From the NCBI RefSeq assembly GCF_003663885.1, contig NZ_RCCE01000002.1:62001-126000 (forward strand): a stretch of 64,000 bases of DNA, read 5' to 3'. This document shows, in pieces, positions 43,367 through 52,581 of this stretch; position 1 is the first letter of the stretch, and every line of letters starts with the position of its first letter. This DNA is from Litoreibacter meonggei. Its GTDB lineage: Bacteria > Pseudomonadota > Alphaproteobacteria > Rhodobacterales > Rhodobacteraceae. The position numbers were made by a program, and so were the translations under genes. The notes beneath the pieces are model-generated. The model did not search any database and was not told the origin of the DNA. It worked only from the letters and a program-made list of their open reading frames with translations.

Positions 43367-44242
43367 ATGATGGATGCAGCAGCGCATCCCGACGCGGACG
43401 ACCTGCCCAGCTGGTATCAGGAGATATTTCCAGCAGGACCCTGCAACGGCTTCTATCAGAAATTTGAACACCACGCCGTCATGTGTGTCGAGCGGGATCC
43501 TAATGTTTTGGTGGTCTCGTTCGACAACTTGGCAGAGGCCGGAAACAAAAACATGAAACGTGAGGCTTGGGCCGGCAAATTCTTGTCCGATCTGGGCGTC
43601 AGCCATATGGGCGTCTTTTCCCAAGGACCGACTTGGTTTCGCGACCAATCGCTTGTTACTTACCTGACAATGTTACGCGATCAGGGGTTCTTTCGCCGTT
43701 TTTCTCGCGTTGTGTTCTGCGGCACGTCTATGGGCGGTTTTGCAGCGCTGGCATTCGCGAGCTTGTCGCCCGGCGCGGTGGTAATGGCATTTAGCCCTCA
43801 ATCCTCTCTGGATGCAGAGCTTGTGCCTTGGGAGCCGCGATTTCGTAAAGGCCAAGCCCAGAATTGGGAGTTACTTCATTCAGATGGCGCCGCTGAAATC
43901 GAGCAAGCCAGCAAGGTGTACGTTGTCTACGATCCGTTTGAACCGCTGGATTGCGCCCATGTTGACCGCCTGAGCGGAGAACACGTTGTGCGTTTGCCCG
44001 CGCCGGGATTGGGACATAAGTCAGCTCTGGTTCTGCGTCGGATGGATCGCTTAAAATCGGTTATGGCCAGCGCGATCCAAGGCGACCTCTCCCCGCTGAG
44101 CTTTGCTAAGATGATCCGCAATCGTAAAGATATCTATCTATACAAAGTGAATATGGTGAATCTTCTGACCGCTAAAAACCGCCACACATTATCGGCGCAG
44201 TTCGCGAAGGCCTTTCGTGCGCGGCGCAAACAAAGGAGTTGA
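43367..44242 (+). CDS. Alpha/beta-hydrolase-like protein, first paralogue
   Basis: 291 residues. The segment FSRVVFCGTSMGGFAALAFASL contains a nucleophile elbow of the GxSxG type with serine near residue 119. A late histidine occurs in GLGHKSALVL, and an acid may be in VVYDPFEPLD. No signal or membrane segment is seen. Such proteins occur in roseobacter surface-polysaccharide regions but have no proven reaction; deacylation of a glycan or carrier is a guess. The following gene is a clear paralogue (WFRD/WYRD, VVF-G-SMG, SPQ, WE-R-RK shared in the same order). Confidence 0.65.
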   Translation: MMDAAAHPDADDLPSWYQEIFPAGPCNGFYQKFEHHAVMCVERDPNVLVVSFDNLAEAGNKNMKREAWAGKFLSDLGVSHMGVFSQGPTWFRDQSLVTYLTMLRDQGFFRRFSRVVFCGTSMGGFAALAFASLSPGAVVMAFSPQSSLDAELVPWEPRFRKGQAQNWELLHSDGAAEIEQASKVYVVYDPFEPLDCAHVDRLSGEHVVRLPAPGLGHKSALVLRRMDRLKSVMASAIQGDLSPLSFAKMIRNRKDIYLYKVNMVNLLTAKNRHTLSAQFAKAFRARRKQRS

Positions 44243-44246
44243 TGTT

Positions 44247-45170
44247 TTGACAGATTCGTCAGCATCGGACCAAGACGCGCAACCAGTGGCTGAAACCTTT
44301 CGGGATACTTTGTCCGAAATCGGAAATCGGGAGGGGTTTTTTCGCGACTTGGGGACGGAGCATTCGGCTTTATTTTCACAGCGTGGTAAAACACTGGTGG
44401 TCACATTCGAAAACCTTGACCACGTCCGCGAACAAACTGATGATCAATTGCCGTGGGGATATTCTTTTTGTGCCTCAAAAAACTGGTCGATGCTTGGGTT
44501 GATGGCGCATGGTTGGACTTGGTACCGAGATCCGGCAGTCTACGACTTTTTCGACGAATTGAGAGATAGCGGTTTTTTCGCCCAGTTCGACAAGGTTGTT
44601 TTTTACGGGGCGTCCATGGGTGCTTACGCGGCTTGCGCCTTTGCCTCAGCCGCGCCCGGGTGCGATGTGATCGCAATCAGCCCCCAAGCGACACTGAACC
44701 GCGACGTCACCAGCTGGGAAACCCGGTATCGCAAGGTCTGGAAGCGCGATTTCACCAATCGCTACGGATTTGCGCCAGACCAATTGAGAAACTGCCAAAA
44801 GGTGACTTTGTTTTATGATCCGTCTGCGCAATTGGACGCAATGCACGCGGCACTGTTTCGCGCGGATAATATTGAAAAACGAAAATGCAGGTACATGGGG
44901 CACCGGATTGCGTCGTTATGGGCGCTGATGGGGGTTCTGAAACCGATTGTTGAAGGCACCATCGAAGGAACGCTCTCGGAGCAGCGCTTCTATCAGTTGA
45001 TGCGCGCGCGGCATGAGACCCCTCGATACCAAAAGGAGATGCTCTCCCGCCTCGTCAGTCAACAACGACACCCTCATATTGTTCGCCTGTGCCGATATGT
45101 ATTAGATCGTCGTCGCGCCCCACATTTTCGAGCACAACTGCGTGTCTCGACGCAGGAACTTAAACCATGA
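44247..45170 (+). CDS. Alpha/beta-hydrolase-like protein, second paralogue
   Basis: 307 residues from a TTG at 44247, chosen because AAGGAG lies 8 bp upstream and the frame has no nearby ATG; starts further up fall inside the previous gene. FDKVVFYGASMGAYAACAFASAAPG carries the elbow serine. SPQATLNRDVTSWETRYRKVW and the late GHRIASLWALMG align with the first paralogue, though overall identity is moderate. The tandem pair suggests duplication with divergence in substrate. Its stop overlaps the sulfotransferase start by 4 bp, so the module is co-translated. Confidence 0.65.
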   Translation: MTDSSASDQDAQPVAETFRDTLSEIGNREGFFRDLGTEHSALFSQRGKTLVVTFENLDHVREQTDDQLPWGYSFCASKNWSMLGLMAHGWTWYRDPAVYDFFDELRDSGFFAQFDKVVFYGASMGAYAACAFASAAPGCDVIAISPQATLNRDVTSWETRYRKVWKRDFTNRYGFAPDQLRNCQKVTLFYDPSAQLDAMHAALFRADNIEKRKCRYMGHRIASLWALMGVLKPIVEGTIEGTLSEQRFYQLMRARHETPRYQKEMLSRLVSQQRHPHIVRLCRYVLDRRRAPHFRAQLRVSTQELKP

Positions 45171-46144
45171 GCCGGCTCATAATTCACATTGGCGCGCCCA
45201 AAACCGGAACCACCGCGATCCAAAGCCACCTGTATCGCAATCAGGATGCGTTGCGAAATCAAAGTGTTAACTACACGGTGACACAACGGAACCATATCGC
45301 GCATAACATCCTGCCGCGTGTCATTCGCAAAGGGAGCGGCCCCGCATATTTTGAAGACCTGGTGAACGAAATCCAGCAATCGCCTGCAGACAGCCACATC
45401 ATATCCTCTGAGATGCTGTTCAACCCAGAAATCGCCCGCCGCATGTGTCAGCTTGCTGCGGATCATCTGCCTCAAGACATCTTAAAAAATACGAAGATTA
45501 TTTGTTACCTGCGTCGCCATGATCAGTTCTTGGAGTCCCTCTACAAGCAGTTTGTGAAACGAGGCAAAATTCCGGCTGACCCGCCGGAGTTTTTAGAGCA
45601 GCAACTGTCTAAACTAAGCTACCAGCGCGTTCTGTCGACCTATGGGGACGTGTTCGGTCAGGACAACGTGGTGATCCGCCCGTTTGATCGCGCAAAGCTG
45701 GAAGGCGGTGACGTCGTCCAAGACTTTTTCTCATGCCTTGGCTTGCCCAAATCCGGATCAGATCCAGCCGCAGAAAGTGGCGAAATCAACCCAACGCTTT
45801 CGGCGGAAATCTCCGAGCAAATCGGATATATGGCGCTGCATGCCGGATTTAATCCACGCGAACTAATCCGGGCTGTTATTGCGCTTGGCGATCAAAACGC
45901 TTTCCGAAAAAACGACGTGTTTGACGGCGACGACCAGCGTAGAATTGCGGCACATTTTGCGGAAGATGAAGCCGCGTTGTGCGCTTGGACTGGATCAACT
46001 GCGACGCAGTTTTTTGATCATGACGACCTTGACTGCAAGGTAACGCCACCAATTTCGCTCCTTGAGCAGCACAATCGTTGGGCCCGCGCATCTGAAATTG
46101 TCGCGAAGGCAGTTTGCATCTGCTTGAAGCGCTCTGACGCATAA
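45167..46144 (+). CDS. Sulfotransferase-family protein
   Basis: 325 residues. The N-terminal PAPS 5'-phosphosulfate loop is IHIGAPKTGTTAIQSHLYRN. The 3'-phosphate region is KIICYLRRHDQFLESLYKQFVK near residue 115. These two motifs define carbohydrate sulfotransferases. It would add sulfate to a glycan, in line with the glycosyl- and methyltransferase activities encoded upstream. It is the last gene of the module; a 330-bp gap separates it from the mrp operon. Codon use and GC of the whole module look lower than in the flanking operons (by eye). Confidence 0.8.
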   Translation: MSRLIIHIGAPKTGTTAIQSHLYRNQDALRNQSVNYTVTQRNHIAHNILPRVIRKGSGPAYFEDLVNEIQQSPADSHIISSEMLFNPEIARRMCQLAADHLPQDILKNTKIICYLRRHDQFLESLYKQFVKRGKIPADPPEFLEQQLSKLSYQRVLSTYGDVFGQDNVVIRPFDRAKLEGGDVVQDFFSCLGLPKSGSDPAAESGEINPTLSAEISEQIGYMALHAGFNPRELIRAVIALGDQNAFRKNDVFDGDDQRRIAAHFAEDEAALCAWTGSTATQFFDHDDLDCKVTPPISLLEQHNRWARASEIVAKAVCICLKRSDA

Positions 46145-46474
46145 TATCGAGCAAGCGACAACGGTGCTTGAACTAATCATCGACCAGTCGTGCGAGCGCC
46201 TAGAAGGCTTTAGCCACAGAAATATGGGGTGCGTCGACATTCAATGAACGAGAGAATCTGGAGAACGTATCGCTGATGCTTCATAGGGCTTGATCGACGC
46301 GGGTCCAGATATTCAAACCGCCCTAGGGCGATATGGATCGGGTGGACGGAGCCCAATAGAGCATTTTTCGGAACTAATCGCGAAGTTGTTGACATAATTT
46401 GTCGCTTACTCTTGAGGTTTCGTGAATATACAGCACATTAGACCGAACCAAAAACCTTCGGATTAGGAGTTCGC
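46145..46474. other. Intergenic region upstream of mrp, 330 bp
   Basis: No convincing gene. A TTGACA hexamer (46389-46394) lies about 80 bp upstream of the mrpA start without a well-placed -10 partner. A transcription start for the mrp operon is expected here. Confidence 0.4.
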
Positions 46475-49354
46475 GTGTCCCTCTTCTTTATCGTTGCTTT
46501 GCCGTTCTTTGGCGCGCTGCTTCCAGGTTTGATGAACTCTGCTGGCAGGTCAGCAACAGCTGGCGTGACATTCACCGTCTCATTGGCGGCGTTTGTCGGT
46601 CTGCTGACCAACCTGCCGACGGTGCTTGCAGGCGACGTCGTAATGGCGCGGGTCGACTGGATGCCCTTGCTGGGACTGAACTTTTCACTGATGCTGGACG
46701 GGTTGGGCTTTTTCTTCGCCTTATTGATACTTGGCATTGGCCTTTTGATCATTGCGTATGCGCGGCACTATCTTAGCCGCGACGACAATATGGGGCAGTT
46801 TTTCACTTACCTTCTGCTCTTTCAGGGCGCGATGGTGGGTATCGTTCTAAGCGACAACATCCTGCTTTTGCTGGTTTTTTGGGAACTGACGTCGCTATCT
46901 TCGTTCCTGCTCATCGGATACTGGAAACACTTACCCGAAGGGCGTCAGGGCGCGCGAATGGCCTTGACTGTCACGGGTATGGGCGGTTTGGCGATGATTG
47001 GTGGCATGCTGATCTTGGGCCAGATCGTAGGCAGTTATGATCTTAGTATTATCTTGCAAAACCGCGATCTCATTCAGGCCGATCCATTGTACTTGCCTGC
47101 ATTGATACTGATCCTGTTGGGCTGTTTTACCAAGTCAGCGCAATTCCCGTTTCACTTCTGGCTACCGCACGCAATGGCGGCCCCTACGCCGGTGTCGGCC
47201 TACCTGCACTCGGCCACTATGGTGAAAGCGGGGATTTTCTTGATGGCGCGGATGTGGCCGGTTCTGTCTGGCACACCGGAATGGTTCATGATCGTGACCT
47301 CCGCGGGGCTGATTACGATGGTGTTGGGTGCCGTGATTGCGTTGTTTAAGCACGACTTGAAAGCGCTGTTGGCGTTCTCCACGGTGAGCCATCTGGGCTT
47401 AATCACCATGTTGCTGGGCACAGGAACAGCCTTTGGGGCGATGGCCGCTGTGTTTCACATCCTCAACCACGCGACTTTTAAGGCGGCTCTCTTCATGTCC
47501 GCGGGGATCATCGATCACGAGGCCCACACACGCGATATTCGACGTCTGGGCGGCTTGCGAAAGCTTATGCCAGTGACGTTCGCGATCGCGTCGTTAGCCG
47601 CCTTGTCGATGGCGGGCATTCCCTTGCTCAACGGGTTCTTGTCCAAAGAAATGATGCTCGAGGAGGCACATCACACGGTGCTGTTTGGCGTACCTTGGTT
47701 GGTGCCTGCGTTGGCGACGTTCGGGTCGCTGTTTTCCGCAGCTTATTGTTTCCGTCTCATCGGGCATGTGTTCCTCGGCCCTGTACGCGATGATTATCCG
47801 GCCAAGCCGCATGACCCGGGTGCCGGACTGTGGTTGCCGCCCGCTCTGCTTGTCGTGCTCGTGGTGGCGATTGGTGTAGCACCGTTCATCGCGGAGCCTT
47901 TCGTAAAATTGGTTACGGCGTCGGTATTGGGTGACGCGGCCGAAGTGCCTCACGCGCATTTCAAGATCTGGCATGGACTTGTACCTGCGCTGTTCATGTC
48001 CGTTATCGCGGTTGCGGGCGGTTTGCTGATGCTGGCCGTTTTCAATCCAGCGCTGCGGTTCTGGGACGCTGCGCCCCGCCCCGAGGCGAAAACTATTTTC
48101 GAAGCGATTGTCGAGATGGCAGCAACACTCGCGCAAAAACTGATCCTGCCGCTGCACAATGGTGCATTCTCGCGCTACGCGGCCATCGGCTCAATCGTGA
48201 TCTTTGCGGCGGGCTATCACGCTTGGAGCACAGGTACGGTTGGCGCACCAACGCGTACCATGCAGGCTGCCGGCCCCGTGACCATCGCAGGCTGGCTGAT
48301 GCTCGTAGCTGCTACCGCGGGCATGGTGTTGATGCACCGTAATCGCCTGCTATCTTTGATCTTGATCGGCATTGTGGGCCTAATGGTCTCTATTGGGTTT
48401 GTATTCTTCAGCGCCCCTGACTTGGCGATGACGCAATTCACCGTCGAGGTCGTCACGATCATCTTGATGCTGCTCGCGTTGAACTTCTTGCCAAACACCA
48501 CCCCCATCGAAAGCTCGGTCCTGCGTCGTGTCCGTGACACAGGTGTCGCTCTGGTTGGCGGTCTTGCGACGTTTGGGCTGTCTTACCACTACATGCTGCG
48601 CGATGCGGTCAGCACACCAATTTCTGAGTTCCATTTGGCCAACTCCTACAAAGGCGGCGGCGGCACGAATGTGGTCAATGTGATCCTTGTCGACTTCCGT
48701 GGATTTGATACCTACGGCGAAATTATCGTGCTGGGCATCGCCGCCCTGTTGATCTTTGCATTGACGGAAACACTGCTGGGTGGACCCGTGCGCGCACGAC
48801 TGCTTAACTGGACGCCTGATCAGGCGCGCGCGGGCGATATGCATCCGATGATGATGGTCGTGCTGACGCGGGTTATTATGCCGGTAGTTCTAATGGTCGG
48901 TTTCTACATCTTCCTACGTGGCCACAACGAACCTGGGGGTGGGTTTATTGCCGGACTTATCGTTTCGATAGCGGTGGTCATGCAATACATGGCCAGTGGA
49001 TTCGGTTGGGCGTCGGCGCGACTTAAATACCCCTATCACGGGGTGATTGGGGCAGGCGTTTTGATCGCGGGACTAACTGGCATCGGAGCTTGGTTCTTTG
49101 GCAAGCCGTTCCTGACATCTGACTTCACCTATGTCCGCATTCCGCCTTTCGAGAAGTTTGAGTTGGCTACGGCGGCGTTGTTCGACTTGGGCGTATTCCT
49201 CGCTGTGGTTGGCGCTGTCATGTTGTCACTTGAAAGCTTCTCCCGTCTTGCCCGGCTTGCGAGCGCACCCGACAACGATCACCCAATGGATATTGACCCG
49301 TCTCGCGACGATCTTCCGGCTGAGTTGGCTGCATCTGGAAAGGAGGCCGTTTAG
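46475..49354 (+). CDS. mrpA: Mrp Na+/H+ antiporter, fused subunits A and B
   Basis: 959 residues from a GTG at 46475 preceded by TAGGAG. The first ~500 residues are a NuoL/MrpA-type proton channel with many helices (LLVFWELTSLSSFLLIGYW, TKSAQFPFHFWLPHAMAAPTPVSAYLHSATMVKAGI, containing the conserved Lys and His residues). Residues ~620-700 are the MrpA-specific part (FFSAPDLAMTQFTVEVVTIILMLLALNFLP). From ~780 it is MrpB (VVLTRVIMPVVLMVGFYIFLRGHNEPGGGFIAGL). The A-B fusion (PhaAB) is usual in alphaproteobacteria. The complex exports Na+ or K+ in exchange for protons, giving alkali and salt tolerance. Confidence 0.95.
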   Translation: MSLFFIVALPFFGALLPGLMNSAGRSATAGVTFTVSLAAFVGLLTNLPTVLAGDVVMARVDWMPLLGLNFSLMLDGLGFFFALLILGIGLLIIAYARHYLSRDDNMGQFFTYLLLFQGAMVGIVLSDNILLLLVFWELTSLSSFLLIGYWKHLPEGRQGARMALTVTGMGGLAMIGGMLILGQIVGSYDLSIILQNRDLIQADPLYLPALILILLGCFTKSAQFPFHFWLPHAMAAPTPVSAYLHSATMVKAGIFLMARMWPVLSGTPEWFMIVTSAGLITMVLGAVIALFKHDLKALLAFSTVSHLGLITMLLGTGTAFGAMAAVFHILNHATFKAALFMSAGIIDHEAHTRDIRRLGGLRKLMPVTFAIASLAALSMAGIPLLNGFLSKEMMLEEAHHTVLFGVPWLVPALATFGSLFSAAYCFRLIGHVFLGPVRDDYPAKPHDPGAGLWLPPALLVVLVVAIGVAPFIAEPFVKLVTASVLGDAAEVPHAHFKIWHGLVPALFMSVIAVAGGLLMLAVFNPALRFWDAAPRPEAKTIFEAIVEMAATLAQKLILPLHNGAFSRYAAIGSIVIFAAGYHAWSTGTVGAPTRTMQAAGPVTIAGWLMLVAATAGMVLMHRNRLLSLILIGIVGLMVSIGFVFFSAPDLAMTQFTVEVVTIILMLLALNFLPNTTPIESSVLRRVRDTGVALVGGLATFGLSYHYMLRDAVSTPISEFHLANSYKGGGGTNVVNVILVDFRGFDTYGEIIVLGIAALLIFALTETLLGGPVRARLLNWTPDQARAGDMHPMMMVVLTRVIMPVVLMVGFYIFLRGHNEPGGGFIAGLIVSIAVVMQYMASGFGWASARLKYPYHGVIGAGVLIAGLTGIGAWFFGKPFLTSDFTYVRIPPFEKFELATAALFDLGVFLAVVGAVMLSLESFSRLARLASAPDNDHPMDIDPSRDDLPAELAASGKEAV

Positions 49355-49355
49355 C

Positions 49356-49712
49356 ATGGAACTACTTGTTGCATCCGCCATCGGCATCCTGACTGCTGGG
49401 GGGCTCTACCTCGTCCTTCGTCTACGAACGTTCCCGGTTATTTTGGGCATCTCGTTGCTGACCTATGCCGTCAATATCTTTCTCTTCACCTCTGGGCGCT
49501 TGACCACCGGGGCGCCGCCTATTCTTCGTGACGGGGTGAACGTGTATTCTGACCCACTTCCGCAGGCGCTAGTTTTGACGGCCATCGTGATCTCCTTTGG
49601 TATGACTGCCGTGGTGGTTATGATCGGTCTTGGGGCCTTCCTTGGCTCCGACGATGATCATGTGGACGATCAGCCCGAGACCGATGAAGACCACTCGGAG
49701 GGCACATCATGA
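49356..49712 (+). CDS. mrpC: Mrp antiporter subunit C
   Basis: 118 residues from the ATG at 49356 behind AAAGGAGG; frames further upstream lie in mrpA. It is a NuoK-like subunit with three helices (LLVASAIGILTAGGLYLVL, ILGISLLTYAVNIFLF, QALVLTAIVISFGMTAVVVM) and an acidic C-terminal tail. The conserved TDPLPQALVLTAIVI-type segment appears as SDPLPQALVLTAIVI. The stop overlaps mrpD by 4 bp. Confidence 0.93.
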   Translation: MELLVASAIGILTAGGLYLVLRLRTFPVILGISLLTYAVNIFLFTSGRLTTGAPPILRDGVNVYSDPLPQALVLTAIVISFGMTAVVVMIGLGAFLGSDDDHVDDQPETDEDHSEGTS

Positions 49713-51253
49713 CCCATTGGATCGCTGTCCCAATCATCCTGCCTGCCTTGGTTGCGCCATTCATCGTTCTTGCAGCGCGCCATCACATCGGCATCCAGCG
49801 CGTCTTGTCCGTGTCGGGCGTGCTGGCCTTGATCGCAGTTGCTTGCGGCCTGGCTATGCAGTCAGCCGACGGCACAATCACGCTGTATCAGATGGGCGAT
49901 TGGGCGGCCCCTTTCGGCATCGTGTTGGTGGCTGACCAATTGTCGACCATGATGGTCCTGCTGACGGCGGTCCTGGCGCTGTTTGTGCTGCTCTACGCCA
50001 TCGGATCCGGCTGGGACGAGCGCGGGTGGCATTTCCACGCGTTGTTTCAGTTTCAACTCATGGGGATCATGGGGGCATTCCTGACGGGCGACCTTTTCAA
50101 CCTGTTCGTCTTCTTCGAGGTTCTGTTGATCGCGTCCTACGGATTGATGATCCACGCAGGCGGTAACGCGCGACTTCGGGCTGGGGTGCAATACGTGCTG
50201 TTTAACCTCATCGGCTCCACGCTGTTTTTGTTCGCACTTGGCTCAATCTACGCCGAAACCGGCACGCTCAACATGGCCGATCTGGCCAATCGCGTGGCAC
50301 AAATTGGCGCGGAGGAAACTGTGGGTATTCGTGTCGCCGCAGTTCTGTTGCTGCTGGTCTTCGCGATCAAGGCGGCCCTCGTGCCGCTGCATTTTTGGCT
50401 ACCGTCAAGCTATGCAGAAGCGCCCGCCCCTGTCGCAGCCCTGTTCGCGATCATGACCAAAGTTGGCGCCTATGCTATCATTCGGGTCTACACGATGATC
50501 TTCCCGCCAGACCTCGACGTCACCGCGGGATTACATGACCTATGGATGTTACCCGCCGCATTGGTCTCTTTGGCGGTCGGGATGATCGGTGTGCTTGCAG
50601 CAAAAAAATTGGACCGGCTAGTAGCCTTCTCGGTCATTGGCTCCATGGGCATGGTGATGGTGGCGATCTCGCTGTTCACGCCTGGCAGCATTGCGGCTGC
50701 ACTTTATTACATCGTGCATTCGACATTGGCCGGTGCCGCGTTGTTTTTGATTGCTGATCTTGTGCGCACAGGGCGGGCGAACCTCGACCTGACGCTTCAA
50801 CCGACTGTTGCCGGGAACTCCCTGACCGCAGCCCTATTCTTTACCGGCGCGATTGCCATGGCGGGCTTGCCGCCCTTGTCTGGCTTTCTTGGTAAACTGC
50901 TTGTTCTCGACGCCGCTTTCGATAGCGATCTCGTAGTCTGGATCTGGGTGATTGTACTCAGCTCGAGCTTGGTCAGTATTCTTGGCTTTGCCCGGGCGGG
51001 CAGTATCCTGTTTTGGAAAGCCCATAGCGTCGAGGCGACTGACGAGACCGATGCGCTGCCGCGACCAAATATGTTGTCTTATGTTTCAGTAGGTGGACTG
51101 ATCTTGCTCTTGGCTGCGCATACGGTCTTCGCGGGGCAAGTCCACGGCTACACGACAACTATGGCCAAGCACTTGTTCGCGCCGGAGCCTTATATTTCTA
51201 CCGTGCTGGATGCGCCGGGCAAACTGAGTGAGCCGACCGAGGGGGACCACTGA
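49709..51253 (+). CDS. mrpD: Mrp antiporter subunit D
   Basis: 514 residues of a NuoM/MrpD-type proton-translocating subunit, about 14 helices. Conserved motifs include FNLFVFFEVLLIASYGL (channel glutamate), FAIKAALVPLHFWLPSSYAEAPAPVAALFAIMTKVGAYAIIRV (channel lysines) and MAGLPPLSGFLGKLLVL. It is part of the seven-subunit Mrp complex; order and overlaps with C and E are as in other pha operons. Confidence 0.95.
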   Translation: MTHWIAVPIILPALVAPFIVLAARHHIGIQRVLSVSGVLALIAVACGLAMQSADGTITLYQMGDWAAPFGIVLVADQLSTMMVLLTAVLALFVLLYAIGSGWDERGWHFHALFQFQLMGIMGAFLTGDLFNLFVFFEVLLIASYGLMIHAGGNARLRAGVQYVLFNLIGSTLFLFALGSIYAETGTLNMADLANRVAQIGAEETVGIRVAAVLLLLVFAIKAALVPLHFWLPSSYAEAPAPVAALFAIMTKVGAYAIIRVYTMIFPPDLDVTAGLHDLWMLPAALVSLAVGMIGVLAAKKLDRLVAFSVIGSMGMVMVAISLFTPGSIAAALYYIVHSTLAGAALFLIADLVRTGRANLDLTLQPTVAGNSLTAALFFTGAIAMAGLPPLSGFLGKLLVLDAAFDSDLVVWIWVIVLSSSLVSILGFARAGSILFWKAHSVEATDETDALPRPNMLSYVSVGGLILLLAAHTVFAGQVHGYTTTMAKHLFAPEPYISTVLDAPGKLSEPTEGDH

Positions 51254-51254
51254 A

Positions 51255-51755
51255 ATGACACGCGCATACCAATGGCTTTTGCCGCACCCGTTTCTTACTC
51301 TCCTGTTGGCGATTGTGTGGATGTTGCTACAAAACGAGGTCTCTGCGGGGATGGCGGTCTTTGGTATTATCCTTGGCATCATCATCCCAAGAATGACCTC
51401 GATCTGGTGGCCGGACACGCCCAAAGGCTTCCGCCTTGGCAAAATGGTAACTTATAGCATCATGGTGATGTGGGACATTATGGTTGCCAACATTCAAGTC
51501 GCCTGGATTGTTCTATCGGTTCCGAACTCAAAGCTGAGGCCCGCCTGGATCGTGGTACCGTTAGAATTGCGCCAGCCGGAGGCAATAACCGTGCTTGCCG
51601 GAACCATCACGCTCACGCCTGGCACCGTCTCTGCCGATCTATCGGATGAGGGGCATAGCCTGCTTGTTCACGTACTACATACCCATGACCCCGAGGCAGT
51701 GGTCGTAGATATTAAGACTCGCTATGAGCGTCGCCTAAAGGAGATATTCCAATGA
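51255..51755 (+). CDS. mrpE: Mrp antiporter subunit E
   Basis: 166 residues from the ATG at 51255, one base after the mrpD stop; a frame to 51228 lies in mrpD. There are two to three helices at the N-terminus (HPFLTLLLAIVWMLLQNEVSAG) and a soluble C-terminal half with TITLTPGTVSADLSDEGHSLLVHVLH, the MrpE signature region. Confidence 0.92.
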   Translation: MTRAYQWLLPHPFLTLLLAIVWMLLQNEVSAGMAVFGIILGIIIPRMTSIWWPDTPKGFRLGKMVTYSIMVMWDIMVANIQVAWIVLSVPNSKLRPAWIVVPLELRQPEAITVLAGTITLTPGTVSADLSDEGHSLLVHVLHTHDPEAVVVDIKTRYERRLKEIFQ

Positions 51756-52039
51756 CAACAGCAACGGCATTGATAAATATTGCGTTGATCATCGCGTTTG
51801 TAGCACTGGCACTCGGGCAAATTTTGTCGATGGTGCGGCTGGTGCTGGGCCCGACGTCAGGTGACCGAATTCTCGCGTTGGACACGATGGTGATCAATGC
51901 GCTTGGGCTGGTGGTTGTGCTGGGGATACATCAAGGCGTGCAGATCTATTTCGAGGTGTCTTTGCTCATTGCAATGCTGGGCTTCGTGTCTACCGTCGCG
52001 CTCGCGCGCTTCATTTTGCGGGGAGATATCATCGAATGA
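51752..52039 (+). CDS. mrpF: Mrp antiporter subunit F
   Basis: 95 residues, three helices, with MVRLVLGPTSGDRILALDTMVINALGLVVVLGI typical of MrpF (the RxxxGPtxxDRxxALD motif). It overlaps both neighbours by 4 bp. Confidence 0.93.
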   Translation: MTTATALINIALIIAFVALALGQILSMVRLVLGPTSGDRILALDTMVINALGLVVVLGIHQGVQIYFEVSLLIAMLGFVSTVALARFILRGDIIE

Positions 52040-52410
52040 CCGCTGAAATTATTGGAACATATGCAGTTGCGCTGTGCTTACTGATCGGGTCAGGTTTTGT
52101 GGCCGTTGGTGTGATCGGACTTTTGAAATTCAACGATTCCATGACCCGCCTGCATGCGCCAACCAAAGTCGGCACGGTCGGGATTGGGGCACTGCTCTTG
52201 GCTTCAATTGGTCACTCTTTTCTGCTGGGTGAGACATCGATACACGAGCTGTTGATTATGGCATTTTTGTTTGTGACGGCCCCGATTTCAGCGAACTTTA
52301 TCGCTAAGGTAAATATTCACCTTCGCGCCTGCGAAACACCGCCACCGCCACCGCGTGACGATGCATGGTCAACACTAAGCACGCCCGACGATAACGATGA
52401 AACCGTCTGA
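52036..52410 (+). CDS. mrpG: Mrp antiporter subunit G
   Basis: 124 residues with three helices and the MrpG motif GVIGLLKFNDSMTRLHAPTKVGTVGIGALLLAS. The C-terminal ~25 residues are hydrophilic and Pro/Asp-rich. It is the last gene of the operon; no clear hairpin terminator follows within 150 bp. Confidence 0.93.
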   Translation: MTAEIIGTYAVALCLLIGSGFVAVGVIGLLKFNDSMTRLHAPTKVGTVGIGALLLASIGHSFLLGETSIHELLIMAFLFVTAPISANFIAKVNIHLRACETPPPPPRDDAWSTLSTPDDNDETV

Positions 52411-52581
52411 CATAAGCGCTCACTGTTTGTATGCGTCGCGGCTTTGACATTAAAATTTCGCGCAGGTGAAGTCCTTTGATGTTGGCTATTGCAGTATTTT
52501 GCTGATTTGTAGTTGATTGAGCCAATCGCCCGCCGCGTAAAATTTTTTGCGGTCTACCTCGCTAAATCGATCGGATTTTCC

